Shown in pieces: positions 27,208 through 36,175 of a stretch of 64,000 bases of DNA. How positions within the stretch are numbered: the stretch's first letter is position 1; every line of letters starts with the position of its first letter. A model generated the notes under the pieces. That model was not told the origin of the DNA and made no database searches. It was given only the letters and a program-made list of their open reading frames with translations. The DNA comes from CAWGJF01 sp963822905 (GTDB lineage: Bacteria; Bacteroidota; Ignavibacteria; Ignavibacteriales; Ignavibacteriaceae). The DNA lies in the NCBI GenBank assembly GCA_963822905.1, contig CAWGJF010000001.1, forward strand, positions 496,001 through 560,000. Reading direction: 5' to 3'. The position numbers and the translations under genes are program-made.

Positions 27208-28053
27208 GTGAGAAATTCTGAAAGTAAAATCAGTAAGGGGATTTTACCGAAACTAAACCGCTTTGTTCCGCCACCAGGCCATCCGTTGCAGCCTTATGTA
27301 GATTCAATCTGGAGCGTACATGATAAAGGAACAATTCAGAAGGAAACAATCTTACCTAAAGGTAATCTGGATATAATTTTTTGCTTAGATAAGCCGCATA
27401 AGTTAATTCAGAATCTGAATACGGGAAAGCCAATCAATTTGGATACTTGCTTTTTATATGGACTAAAAACAAACGCTTTCCAGACACATCCTGAAAATCA
27501 TTATTCACTTTTCGGAGTAACGCTTAAGATGGAAACCTGCTCTGCATTTTTACCTTTACCTTCAAATGAATTAGCGGGTCTGCCTGTGGATGCAAAGCAA
27601 ATCTTTCCCGGCGCAGATGTAATTCATGAAAAACTTTATTTCACTCTGGATTTTTCAGAGAGATGTAAGTTGCTTATTAATTGGCTGTATTCTTTACTTA
27701 AACCACAATCCAAACATAAGCTTATCAATTATGTTTGTACTAAGCTGAGGGAAATTCCTGCCGAATCTAAAGTTAGAGAAATTGCCCGCTCACTTGAAAT
27801 ATCCGAAAGACATCTCAGGCGACTTTTTACTCAACATGTTGGTGTGAGCCCTGCCAGCTATTTGCGTTTAAGCAGGTTCATAAAATCAATTCATTTCATT
27901 CCCGGCAAATCAACATTAACTGAAATTGCTCACCTGTCGCATTATACAGACCAGGCACATTTCTGTAATGATTTTAAAGAAATAGCAGGGATGACTCCTA
28001 AAGAATACCGTAATGCTTTTAGCGGTGTTCCTGGTCATATTTTTTCTGCCTGA
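27208..28053 (+). CDS. AraC-family transcriptional regulator
   Basis: 281 residues from GTG 27208; no usable ATG occurs before about residue 105 and the conserved N-terminal domain needs the upstream start. Residues about 15-165 are a DUF6597-like sensing domain (PPGHPLQPYVDSIWSV, ILPKGNLDIIFCL). Residues about 175-275 are the two HTH motifs (KVREIARSLEISERHLRRLF and LTEIAHLSHYTDQAHFCNDF) with the GMTPKEYR ending. It probably controls the membrane-protein gene 138 bases downstream. The ligand is unknown. Confidence 0.85.
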   Translation: MRNSESKISKGILPKLNRFVPPPGHPLQPYVDSIWSVHDKGTIQKETILPKGNLDIIFCLDKPHKLIQNLNTGKPINLDTCFLYGLKTNAFQTHPENHYSLFGVTLKMETCSAFLPLPSNELAGLPVDAKQIFPGADVIHEKLYFTLDFSERCKLLINWLYSLLKPQSKHKLINYVCTKLREIPAESKVREIARSLEISERHLRRLFTQHVGVSPASYLRLSRFIKSIHFIPGKSTLTEIAHLSHYTDQAHFCNDFKEIAGMTPKEYRNAFSGVPGHIFSA

Positions 28054-28190
28054 ATTTATCTCCATTCTAAATAAATCTTATCTACTAATAAATTTTCAAG
28101 TAATGTCCGGTTGATACAATTTATCCTGTTTTAACTGATTTATTATAGCACTTAATCTGGAAAACATTATTAACAAAATCAGGAAAAATT

Positions 28191-28847
28191 ATGGAAGCAG
28201 TTGGAGATATAAAGAACTCTCAGGGGCTACAATCTGTTAATTTAACGGGTGAACAAGCAGTTTCAAAGAACCGGCTTCTTGCTGGATTCTTTACTGTTTG
28301 CTGTATTCTTGCCCCGGTTCTTACAGGGATTGCAAGTTTTGATTTGGGTGAATTAAAAACTTATCCCTCTTATGGTGGTGTGCTTAATACGTATAGCCTG
28401 ACAATATGGATCGGTTCGATATTGGGAATGGCTTGGCTGCTCTGGCAGCGTGCACCTCGCTTTGCGCTAATCGTAGCTTGCCTGGGAATTATTGGCTGTA
28501 TGGGTGGAAGTAATTTTGTGATTGCTGCAATGTTTCGTACAAGACTTTTGGAAGCCGGGGTAGATCAAAATCTTTTATGGTTCACCGGAAGTAATATGCA
28601 AACCAGCAGTTTTTTAGTTTCGGCTGCGATGGGATTATGGTTTCCCATTTCGCTTATAATTTTCGGAATAGGGCTAATGAGATATAAAGTAATCCCGGTC
28701 TGGCTTGGTGTTTTGCTTTCTGTTGCAGGTATTTGTTTTCCTGTCGGCCGTGTACCGGGAGATCCGATCTTAACTCATGCTGCAGATGCACTTTTAATAA
28801 TAGCGATGAGTGTTCTTGCTTTGAAGTATATGCGAACGGCAAAATGA
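28191..28847 (+). CDS. Polytopic membrane protein of unknown function
   Basis: 218 residues with six predicted membrane helices, for example FFTVCCILAPVLTGIASF, TIWIGSILGMAWLLW and IPVWLGVLLSVAGICF. A loose DUF4386-like look is the only family hint. A polar N-terminal tail of about 30 residues precedes the first helix. It follows an AraC regulator gene and ends at a very strong terminator, so the two may form one regulated unit. I do not recognise a function. Confidence 0.6.
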   Translation: MEAVGDIKNSQGLQSVNLTGEQAVSKNRLLAGFFTVCCILAPVLTGIASFDLGELKTYPSYGGVLNTYSLTIWIGSILGMAWLLWQRAPRFALIVACLGIIGCMGGSNFVIAAMFRTRLLEAGVDQNLLWFTGSNMQTSSFLVSAAMGLWFPISLIIFGIGLMRYKVIPVWLGVLLSVAGICFPVGRVPGDPILTHAADALLIIAMSVLALKYMRTAK

Positions 28848-28857
28848 GTTGTTATAT

Positions 28858-28894
28858 AGATATGACAGATTTCTAAAATCTGTCATATCTTTTC
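28858..28894 (+). terminator. Strong terminator after the membrane-protein gene
   Basis: AGATATGACAGATT (28858-28871) pairs perfectly with AATCTGTCATATCT (28877-28890), then T residues. The tiny loop makes this one of the longest perfect hairpins in the window. Confidence 0.85.
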
Positions 28895-29083
28895 AGTAAC
28901 AAAAGTAATATTATAAAAAATGTTTGAATCTTTTCTTAAGCTACTGCTAGCAAATTTGCTTAGAATGCGAATACCTGTAAAAAAAATTAAATTAAAATAG
29001 AACAAAAATGTTAAAACGGAATAATCAACAAGAATATCTTAAGAATAAAAGCACACTTAATTTGTGACTCTGGTTTTAACATT

Positions 29084-30148
29084 TTAATTTATCTCTTTTT
29101 CCAATCCCCTGACAACTAATTCTAAATCTTTTCCATAAATACTTTTGGCTGATTCATAACTTTGATCTTTAACCAATTTAAGAAATTTTTCTTTTCCACC
29201 CTGTTTTATTAGTCTCTGAATTAATTCACCGGCTAAAGGATAGTACACCCACTCCGGATATTCTTCAGGGTTATTCCACGCTTCTACGATTGATATATCC
29301 TTAGTATAATTTTCTTTATCTCTTTGCTTTATTGCTTCTTTTAGTTTGTTCGTTTTAGTTTGATCGAAAGCAACTGCAATTCCTTCATTTATAAATCTTG
29401 ATGCGTTAACCGGTTTTGAATAATGGTTTGAAATTATATGTGTTATTTCGTGACCAGGTGTTTGGTTGTATCTTGAATGAATTATATAAAACTCTGGTCT
29501 TGAAAATCCAAGTTGAGAAAGACCCAATTCCCCCGCATCTTCATTTGTGTTCCAAACAAAAAAATCAATCTTTTTAGGAATAGTTGAATTAAAGAAATTA
29601 TTTATTTCATTGAAGGCGCGTTGCCTTGAATTTATAAACGAATTTAAATTTGCAACTACTGTATTCGGAGGAAAATGAAAAATAAAATTATCTGTTTGAA
29701 TTACCTTCCAATCTTTATAAAAATTATTAAGTCCAAATAGGTTTAAAAAGTTTTTTGAAACATTGTTTACATTTCTGGTTGCATTCATCGAAAGACAATT
29801 TTCAAAATCCTCTTTGGTTTTTTCTCTATGATCACTAATAAATTCTATTATACCTAAATATGCCAATCCCCAGGCTTTCCTCCATGAGTTTTGTTTGTCA
29901 AATTGAATTGCTTTTTCAATAAATGGTTTACCTTCATCATATTTTCCTAAATCAACTAAAACACGTCCTTTTATTAAATTCGGAGTAGATTGATCAGGAT
30001 TTATTTGAAGAAGAGAATCTGCTTTATGAAGAACCAAATCATAATTTTTTTCAGAGTATAATTTTCCTAATTCTCTTTCGATGTTTTGTGAAAATAGGTT
30101 CGACAGTAAACCCAAAAAGAAAAAGATGAATAGAATTATATACTTCAC
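29084..30148 (-). CDS. Secreted TPR protein with gluzincin-type (HExxH) metallopeptidase domain
   Basis: 354 residues. A signal peptide (YIILFIFFFLGLLSNLFSQ) precedes TPR-like helices (KLYSEKNYDLVLHKADSLLQ, ALAYLGIIEF). The C-terminal half has GHEITHIISNHYSKPVNASRFINEGIAVAF: an HEITH zinc motif followed 24 residues later by NEG, the third ligand of gluzincin families such as peptidase MA-like proteins. It would act in the periplasm or at the surface. The substrate is unknown. It is monocistronic and downstream of hydE. Confidence 0.72.
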   Translation of the reverse strand: MKYIILFIFFFLGLLSNLFSQNIERELGKLYSEKNYDLVLHKADSLLQINPDQSTPNLIKGRVLVDLGKYDEGKPFIEKAIQFDKQNSWRKAWGLAYLGIIEFISDHREKTKEDFENCLSMNATRNVNNVSKNFLNLFGLNNFYKDWKVIQTDNFIFHFPPNTVVANLNSFINSRQRAFNEINNFFNSTIPKKIDFFVWNTNEDAGELGLSQLGFSRPEFYIIHSRYNQTPGHEITHIISNHYSKPVNASRFINEGIAVAFDQTKTNKLKEAIKQRDKENYTKDISIVEAWNNPEEYPEWVYYPLAGELIQRLIKQGGKEKFLKLVKDQSYESAKSIYGKDLELVVRGLEKEIN

Positions 30149-30292
30149 TTTAATTTAACGGTTAACTATTATTGTAAGGATTGAAATCCACGGTTTATTT
30201 ACCACAAACTTCCCCAATATTATTAAAGAATTCAACAAAAAAGGGAACACTTACATATTCCCTTCGTTACCTAAAGCAAGTTTAGTTTACAA

Positions 30293-31354
30293 TTACATTA
30301 CTTTTACTTCTTCCGGCTTATGCTTTAATGAATGACCAAAACTATCAGAAATCTTAAGACCAGAAGAAGAAACAACATTTTTGATCTCAACTAATGTAAA
30401 ACCTGCGTCATTCTCAGAAATACCCTTCTTGTTATAAATGAGGTAATGCTTACGATAAAATTCAGGAGTGAAATTCGGCATAATAACATTTGTCCCGGCG
30501 TCAAGCCCAAGCTTTCTTCCGTTTTTATTAAGAGTGCTTAGTGCTGTGGTTGCCGGGATATGTACATCTTTTAAAACTATCCGTGCTACTGCCATTGTTT
30601 TTAAGGCCAGGTTTAAATCTGCACTTTCAAGATTTCTAAAAGGAGTCTGCTCAGATGTAATAAAAGGACTGAAAGAAGCCATATCGCAATCGAGTTCTTC
30701 GCATAATAAAATGTCATCTGCAATATCTTCCATTGTTTGTCCCGGGAGACCAATTATATTTCCGCTTCCGGTCTGAAAACCGATTGCTTTTAGATACCGG
30801 AGATGTAAAAGTCTTTCTTCCAGCTTTTGCTTGTTATGAAGCTTGTAGTATAAAATATTATTTGCGGTTTCGTGTTTTAAAAGATATCTATCAGCACCTG
30901 CCTTAAGCCATTCATCGTATTCAAAAAATCCGCGTTCACCAAAACTTAAAGTTATTGCGACTTCAAAGTTGTTTTTTATTGTTTTTATAAGATCGGAAAT
31001 AAAATCACATTCGTATTCAAAGTCTTCACCTGATTGAAGCACAATAGTTTTAATTCCGGCATTTGCTATTTGCCCGACAGTTTTCAGGATTTCCTTTTTG
31101 CTCATCCGGTATCTGTGCAATTCGAAATTTGAAATCCGCAATCCGCAGTAAAGACAATCCTGTTCACAGTTGTTTGAAATTTCAATTATTCCACGCAGGT
31201 GAACTTCATTGCCGCAAAATTCGTTTCTAACCTCATTAGCCTTTAATAATAGTTTCTTGATTTCTTCTTCATCTGAAAGCGAAAGAAGAAAAACTATATC
31301 TTCTTTTGAAAAATTATCTTTGGTTAAAACCGAATCCAATTTTTGGCTATTCAT
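30293..31354 (-). CDS. hydE: [FeFe]-hydrogenase maturase HydE (radical SAM)
   Basis: About 353 residues. The radical-SAM cluster motif is CEQDCLYC near the N-terminus. VLQSGEDFEY, ITLSFGERGFFEYDEW, TGSGNIIGLPGQTMEDI and MPNFTPEFYRKHYLIYNK are HydE landmarks. HydE acts with HydF and HydG to build the 2Fe subcluster of the H-cluster, converting a HydG-made Fe(CO)2(CN)cysteine complex. I chose ATG 31354, which has GGAAG five bases ahead. An upstream in-frame ATG at 31372 lies inside an inverted-repeat element and is less convincing. hydG lies upstream on the same strand. Confidence 0.92.
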   Translation of the reverse strand: MNSQKLDSVLTKDNFSKEDIVFLLSLSDEEEIKKLLLKANEVRNEFCGNEVHLRGIIEISNNCEQDCLYCGLRISNFELHRYRMSKKEILKTVGQIANAGIKTIVLQSGEDFEYECDFISDLIKTIKNNFEVAITLSFGERGFFEYDEWLKAGADRYLLKHETANNILYYKLHNKQKLEERLLHLRYLKAIGFQTGSGNIIGLPGQTMEDIADDILLCEELDCDMASFSPFITSEQTPFRNLESADLNLALKTMAVARIVLKDVHIPATTALSTLNKNGRKLGLDAGTNVIMPNFTPEFYRKHYLIYNKKGISENDAGFTLVEIKNVVSSSGLKISDSFGHSLKHKPEEVKVM

Positions 31355-31366
31355 TTTTTCTTCCAT

Positions 31367-31448
31367 TGTCATTTCGATCCCGCTCCTGCGGGAGAGAAAT
31401 CTTGCGTATTAAAAAGATTTCTCGGTCGAGGACTCCCTCGAAATGACA
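31367..31448. repeat. 82-base MITE-like inverted-repeat element between hydG and hydE
   Basis: The terminal repeats are TGTCATTTCGA and TCGAAATGACA, perfect over 11 bases. Inside are GAGAAATCTT / AAGATTTCTC and a CCCGC-TCCT-GCGGG hairpin. The left terminus overlaps an alternative hydE start. Confidence 0.7.
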
Positions 31449-31492
31449 CTTTCTAACATTGTTGGCAATCCCTTAAAGAGGGACTTTCTTTT

Positions 31493-32884
31493 TTATAAAT
31501 AAACATCTCTTTCTCCTGCGTTAACTTTTTCAACCATCTGATCAACTTTCTTTCTTGTTACACCATCTATTTTTTCAATTTCCTTTTTCAAAAAATCTTC
31601 TGCTATTTTTTTCGTTTCACTTGAAGCAAAGTCATTCAAATATTCTCTGAAAGTCGCAACAGCGTTCGGAACACAAATTTTCCCGATGTTCCCGGTTTTT
31701 GCAAGTTCCATAAACCTGTCGCCGGTTCTTTGCGAACGGTAACAGGCTGTGCAGAAGCTCGGCATATAACCGAGTGATGTAATGTCTCTGACAACTTCAT
31801 CAAGGTTGCGGTGGTCGCCAAGCTGAAATTGTTCAAGATCATGTTCATCAAGACTTTCCTGTGATTCTTTATAAGCACCCGGTGAAGTTCTGCTGCCTGC
31901 ACTTATTTGTGATACACCAACTTCAAAAACTTCTCTTCTTAATTCAGCCCTTTCTCTTGTGGATAAAATTATTCCTGTGTATGGAACTGATAATCTTATT
32001 ATAGCAACTAACTTTTTAAACGAAAGATCATCAACTGCAAAAGGTGGATTCAATGCGGAAGGTGCATTCAATGCAGGTTCTAATCTTGGAATTGAAATTG
32101 TATGTGGCCCGATTCCATATTTAAAATCAAGATCGTGAGCATGCATCAGCAATGCAAGTGTTTCAAACTTGTGATTTGTTAATCCGAATAATGCTCCAAT
32201 TCCGACATCATCAATTCCAGCCTGCAATGCTCTGTCCATTGCAAACAATCTCCAGGCAAAATCTCTTTTCGGTCCCGATGGATGCATCTCCATATACGTG
32301 TTGAAATGATATGTTTCCTGGAAGCACTGGTAAGTTCCAATTCCAAAAGATTTTAACTCTTTAAACTGGTCAAGACTTAACGGCGCAGTGTTTACATTCA
32401 GTCGCCTGATATTATTTCCATTCAGGTTAACGCTGTACACTCTTTGAATTGCTTCACCAATAAACTCAACATTGGATTTTTTCGGATGTTCACCGGCAAC
32501 TAAAAGAATTCTTTTCTGCCCTGACAAAACCAGGTATCTTGCTTCTTCCTCAATTTCATCAAGAGTTAAAGTTCGTCGTTTCAGTTCTTTGTTATCTTTC
32601 CTGAATGCGCAATAAGTACAGTTATTAATGCAAAGATTGGTAACATAAAGCGGTGCGAACAAAACCAACCGGTTGCCATAAATTTTTTCTTTTACACGTT
32701 TTGCTGTGTGAAAAAGTTCATCATAAATTTCCGGTGAAGAAATGTTAAGCAGTGCTGCACTTTCTTTCAGCGATAGACCTTTTGCTTCAGAAGCCTTTTT
32801 GATAATATCTTTCTGAAGATCTTCATTGTACAATGAATCATCATTGAGTAAAGCATTTATAAATCTCTCATCAATAAATTCCAT
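31493..32884 (-). CDS. hydG: [FeFe]-hydrogenase maturase HydG (tyrosine lyase, radical SAM)
   Basis: 463 residues. HydG cleaves tyrosine to give the CO and CN ligands of the H-cluster. The SAM cluster motif is CINNCTYC. The C-terminal cysteines in FCTACYRSQRTGDRFM, plus a third about 22 residues on (KICVPNA), bind the dangler-iron cluster that sets HydG apart from ThiH. LVAGEHPKKSN and TYQCFQETYHFNTY are conserved. It leads the minus-strand hydG-hydE pair and diverges from the aspA-hydF pair. Confidence 0.95.
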   Translation of the reverse strand: MEFIDERFINALLNDDSLYNEDLQKDIIKKASEAKGLSLKESAALLNISSPEIYDELFHTAKRVKEKIYGNRLVLFAPLYVTNLCINNCTYCAFRKDNKELKRRTLTLDEIEEEARYLVLSGQKRILLVAGEHPKKSNVEFIGEAIQRVYSVNLNGNNIRRLNVNTAPLSLDQFKELKSFGIGTYQCFQETYHFNTYMEMHPSGPKRDFAWRLFAMDRALQAGIDDVGIGALFGLTNHKFETLALLMHAHDLDFKYGIGPHTISIPRLEPALNAPSALNPPFAVDDLSFKKLVAIIRLSVPYTGIILSTRERAELRREVFEVGVSQISAGSRTSPGAYKESQESLDEHDLEQFQLGDHRNLDEVVRDITSLGYMPSFCTACYRSQRTGDRFMELAKTGNIGKICVPNAVATFREYLNDFASSETKKIAEDFLKKEIEKIDGVTRKKVDQMVEKVNAGERDVYL

Positions 32885-33157
32885 AAGTTCTCCGTTTGAA
32901 TAATAACTCGGTTAGGTTAATATTTTACTTCGACACATTAAAATTTCAATTGTTATACCATCAATAATAAACTGAATTGAACTTTTAATCGTAATTGCCA
33001 CGTATTTAATTCTTAATAAAGAGAATAGAATTATTACTAATGATGATTACTTGTTAATTGTAAAGAAATAAACATATCCTTTTTTGAAAATACTGAAGGA
33101 AAGAAAAAATTATGATCTTACGGAACACTTTTTGTCAAAATCATTTAAGGTAAAATT
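32885..33157. promoter_or_regulatory. Divergent promoter region of hydG/hydE and aspA/hydF
   Basis: The 273 bases between hydG and the lyase gene must carry both promoters. It is AT-rich. A weak -24/-12-like string (CGGAACACTTTTTGT) lies at 33121-33135, but its start site would leave only about 12 bases of leader, so I do not call it a promoter. Confidence 0.5.
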
Positions 33158-34576
33158 ATGCGAATTGAAAAAGATACCATAGGAAGAGTTGAAATACCCG
33201 TAGATGCTTGTTTCGGGATCCACTCATACCGCTCAATGAATAACTTTCCATCGTCTGGTGAGAAGGTTAACATTAACCTTGTGAGGGCATATTTACAAGT
33301 TAAGCTTGCTGCGACAGAAACAAATCGAATAACAGAACTTTTGGATTTGTTTAAATATGAATATATCATTTCAGCAATAGATAATTTATTAAGCGAATGT
33401 GACAGTTTTATTAATGACGGTGCAGAAACAATCTATAGTAAAATTGTTGTTGATCCATACCAGGGCGGTGCCGGCACTTCTCTTAATATGAATGTAAATG
33501 AAGTAATCGCTAACACAGCATTAAAACTTGCCGGGAAGAATTTTGGAGATTACGATTTTATTCATCCTGTTGATGATGTAAATCTTTCTCAATCAACAAA
33601 TGATACTTTTATTACTGCACTTAAAATCGCTTCACTTAATCAGATAAAAGGATTAGAAGAGGCCTTTGCTTCATTACAAAGAACTCTGCAGGACAAGGAA
33701 AAAGAATTCAGCAACATAATTAAGCTTGGCAGAACACAGCTTCAGGATGCAGTTCCGATTTCACTCGGACAGGAATTTGGTGCATGGGCCCAGGCAATTG
33801 CACGGGACAGGTGGAGATTATATAACATTCAAGAAAGACTTCGTTCAGTAAACCTTGGTGGAACTGCTATCGGCAATTCAATTAATGCAGAAAAAAAATA
33901 TGTTCTGCAGGTTGTTAACGAACTTAAAAAAGTTACCAGTTTGCCAATTGCCAAAGCTGAAGACTTAATCGATGCAACTCAAAACCTTGATGTATTTGTT
34001 GAAGTTCATGGAATTATAAAGGCTGGCGCGACTTCATTAATTAAAATTGCGAATGATATTCGCTTTCTCTCCAGCGGACCTGATGGTGGTATTGGAGAAA
34101 TAAAATTACCAAAACTCCAGGCTGGTTCGAGCATAATGCCGGGAAAAGTTAATCCTGTCATTCCTGAATATGTAATACAGGTTGGAGAATTAGTAAAAGG
34201 CAATGATGTAATTATTTCTAATCTTATTTCCGCAGGAAATCTGGAGCTGAATTCCTTTTCACCGATGATTGCACACTTGTTTTTAAAATCAATTGAGATG
34301 CTTAAAAAAGCAGTAATAACTTTTTCAGAAAATTGTATAAACGGAATTATTTCTAACAAAGAAAAGTGTAATTCAAATCTAATTAATTCATCGGCGGTCG
34401 CTGCTTTCCTGATTCACGAATATGGTTACGAAAAAATATCTGATTTAGTCACGGAAGCCGGGGAAAATAAAATTTCGTTTGTTGAGTTGTTAAAACAGAA
34501 AAATATTTTAACTGAAGATCAGTTGTTTGATCTTTTATCAGATAGAATGGGGATACAAGTTGAACAGCACGTCTAA
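33158..34576 (+). CDS. aspA: Aspartate ammonia-lyase, linked to H-cluster maturation genes
   Basis: 472 residues. Fumarase/aspartase superfamily: GSSIMPGKVNPVIPE is the signature loop, TSLNMNVNEVIAN and DDVNLSQSTNDTF the substrate-binding blocks, and KLGRTQLQDAVPISLGQEFG the remaining conserved region. Length and spacing fit aspartase (aspartate to fumarate and ammonia). Fumarate hydratase class II is the main alternative. It lies between hydG and hydF and overlaps the hydF start. Such linkage occurs in other anaerobes and may supply ammonia for the amine bridge of the H-cluster; that role is inference. Confidence 0.82.
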   Translation: MRIEKDTIGRVEIPVDACFGIHSYRSMNNFPSSGEKVNINLVRAYLQVKLAATETNRITELLDLFKYEYIISAIDNLLSECDSFINDGAETIYSKIVVDPYQGGAGTSLNMNVNEVIANTALKLAGKNFGDYDFIHPVDDVNLSQSTNDTFITALKIASLNQIKGLEEAFASLQRTLQDKEKEFSNIIKLGRTQLQDAVPISLGQEFGAWAQAIARDRWRLYNIQERLRSVNLGGTAIGNSINAEKKYVLQVVNELKKVTSLPIAKAEDLIDATQNLDVFVEVHGIIKAGATSLIKIANDIRFLSSGPDGGIGEIKLPKLQAGSSIMPGKVNPVIPEYVIQVGELVKGNDVIISNLISAGNLELNSFSPMIAHLFLKSIEMLKKAVITFSENCINGIISNKEKCNSNLINSSAVAAFLIHEYGYEKISDLVTEAGENKISFVELLKQKNILTEDQLFDLLSDRMGIQVEQHV

Positions 34577-35789
34577 ATCGGAACGCCTGCATATTGCAAT
34601 TGTGGGCAGACGTAATGTGGGCAAGTCGTCTTTAATAAACGCACTTGTCGGGCAGCAGCTTTCAATTGTTAGCGATGTCCCCGGCACAACAACAGACCCG
34701 GTTAAAAAATCAATTGAACTTTTACCATTTGGTCCGGTTGTAATTATTGATACTGCCGGAATTGATGATAAGGGGGACCTTGGCTCAAAGAGAATCAGCC
34801 AGACAATGCGTATTCTTTCGTTTGCAGATTTTGCAATCATTGTCCTTGATGCCTGCTGCAAATTATCCAAAGAAGAAATTGAATTATTCGAGCATCTTAA
34901 AAAAATTAATATGCCCTACCTTGTTGTTGTTAATAAAATTGAATTCGGTGTTAACCCGGAACTGCTTGGTGATATCAGGAAACTTAACGCGTTTCATTTT
35001 GAAGTGTCATGCAAAGAAAAAGTCGGAATAGAAATATTTAAAAAGAAACTTATACGTTCTCTGCCTGTTGCAGATGAAAAACCATTAATTGGAGATCTAG
35101 TTGGCCAGGGGGACGTTATAGTTCTTGTTGTTCCAATCGATCTTGGAGCACCTAAAGGAAGACTGATAATGCCCCAGGTTCAAACTATTCGTGAAGCACT
35201 CGATGAGGATACAATTGTTGTTGTCGTAAAAGACAAAGAGCTCCAGTCAGCATTAAATAGTTTAAAGTTATTGCCCGATCTTGTAGTTACAGACAGCCAG
35301 GCAATTATGCGTGTGATTGCAGATCTTCCGCAAGATGTGCCGGTTACAACTTTTTCAATATTGATGGCAAGATTAAAAGGAGAACTGCCAGTCTTTATTA
35401 AAGGACTTGAACGAGTTGAAAAACTTCAAAACGGAGATAAAATATTAATCTCAGAAGCTTGTTCGCATCATGCACGGGAAGATGATATCGGCACAGTAAA
35501 AATTCCAAGATGGCTTAAGCTGCACACGTCAAAAGATTTGCAAATTACTCATGCTCATGGACAGGATTTTCCTGATGATCTTTCTGAGTTTAAATTAATT
35601 ATCCATTGTGGAGCATGTATGCTCACAAGAAAGCAGATGCTAGTTCGTATAAACCAGGCAAAGCTGATCGATATTCCGATGGTAAATTATGGTGTGTTGA
35701 TTAGTTATATGCACGGTGCTATACCAAGAGCATTGGAACCATTTGAAGAAGTAAAAAACTATCTTGAAAATCTTCAACTTGTAAATTAA
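34560..35789 (+). CDS. hydF: [FeFe]-hydrogenase maturation GTPase HydF
   Basis: About 409 residues from TTG 34560, preceded by GGGGA. This start gives the family N-terminus NSTSKSERLHIAIVGRRNVG; the ATG at 34527 would add 11 unrelated residues. HydF is the scaffold that carries the 2Fe precursor to apo-HydA. The G domain has GRRNVGKSSL and DTAGIDD. The C-terminal cluster ligands are CSHH and, about 50 residues later, IIHCGACM, matching CxHx(46-53)HCxxC. The start overlaps the end of aspA by 17 bases. Confidence 0.93.
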   Translation: MNSTSKSERLHIAIVGRRNVGKSSLINALVGQQLSIVSDVPGTTTDPVKKSIELLPFGPVVIIDTAGIDDKGDLGSKRISQTMRILSFADFAIIVLDACCKLSKEEIELFEHLKKINMPYLVVVNKIEFGVNPELLGDIRKLNAFHFEVSCKEKVGIEIFKKKLIRSLPVADEKPLIGDLVGQGDVIVLVVPIDLGAPKGRLIMPQVQTIREALDEDTIVVVVKDKELQSALNSLKLLPDLVVTDSQAIMRVIADLPQDVPVTTFSILMARLKGELPVFIKGLERVEKLQNGDKILISEACSHHAREDDIGTVKIPRWLKLHTSKDLQITHAHGQDFPDDLSEFKLIIHCGACMLTRKQMLVRINQAKLIDIPMVNYGVLISYMHGAIPRALEPFEEVKNYLENLQLVN

Positions 35790-36175
35790 ACCTGCCGTTA
35801 AAAATTTAAATTACCTTTTGGGATAAGTTAATTTTTATTTGCCCACTATAAATAGTTTCCAGCTTGGAAATAATTTTTAATTTCAATATGAAAACAAAAT
35901 CTCAAAACGAATGAATTGTTTTTGGTTATTAAGTTGTTTTAATCAAAAAGGAAGAAAGTTTGTTTTAATTCTATGGCACTTTTTGTGTGAAATAAGTAAA
36001 TAGCTTTTGAAGTATTAAATCTTCAACATCAATTGCTAAATATAAATTATATCCCGAATAAAAAAGAAAAATAATTAGGGGGATTTTTTATTTTTACTGA
36101 CCACATTATAATTAATGTTATGCTGTTTCCCGTAACTTCGGGATAAACTATTTCACACATCAACCAGGGGCAATT
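35790..36175. promoter_or_regulatory. 386-base region upstream of the C25 peptidase gene, with a partial sigma-54-like box
   Basis: Intergenic and AT-rich. TGGCAC at 35974-35979 matches a -24 box exactly, but the -12 side reads GTGT instead of TTGC, so a sigma-54 promoter is doubtful. No RNA gene or short ORF was convincing. Confidence 0.35.

Noticed and set aside
33121..33136. Sigma-54 promoter of aspA-hydF.
   Set aside because: The spacing fits, but the leader would be only about 12 bases and the -24 box has two mismatches.
35974..35988. Sigma-54 promoter of the C25 peptidase gene.
   Set aside because: The -24 TGGCAC is exact but the -12 side is GTGT, and the gene is about 190 bases away.
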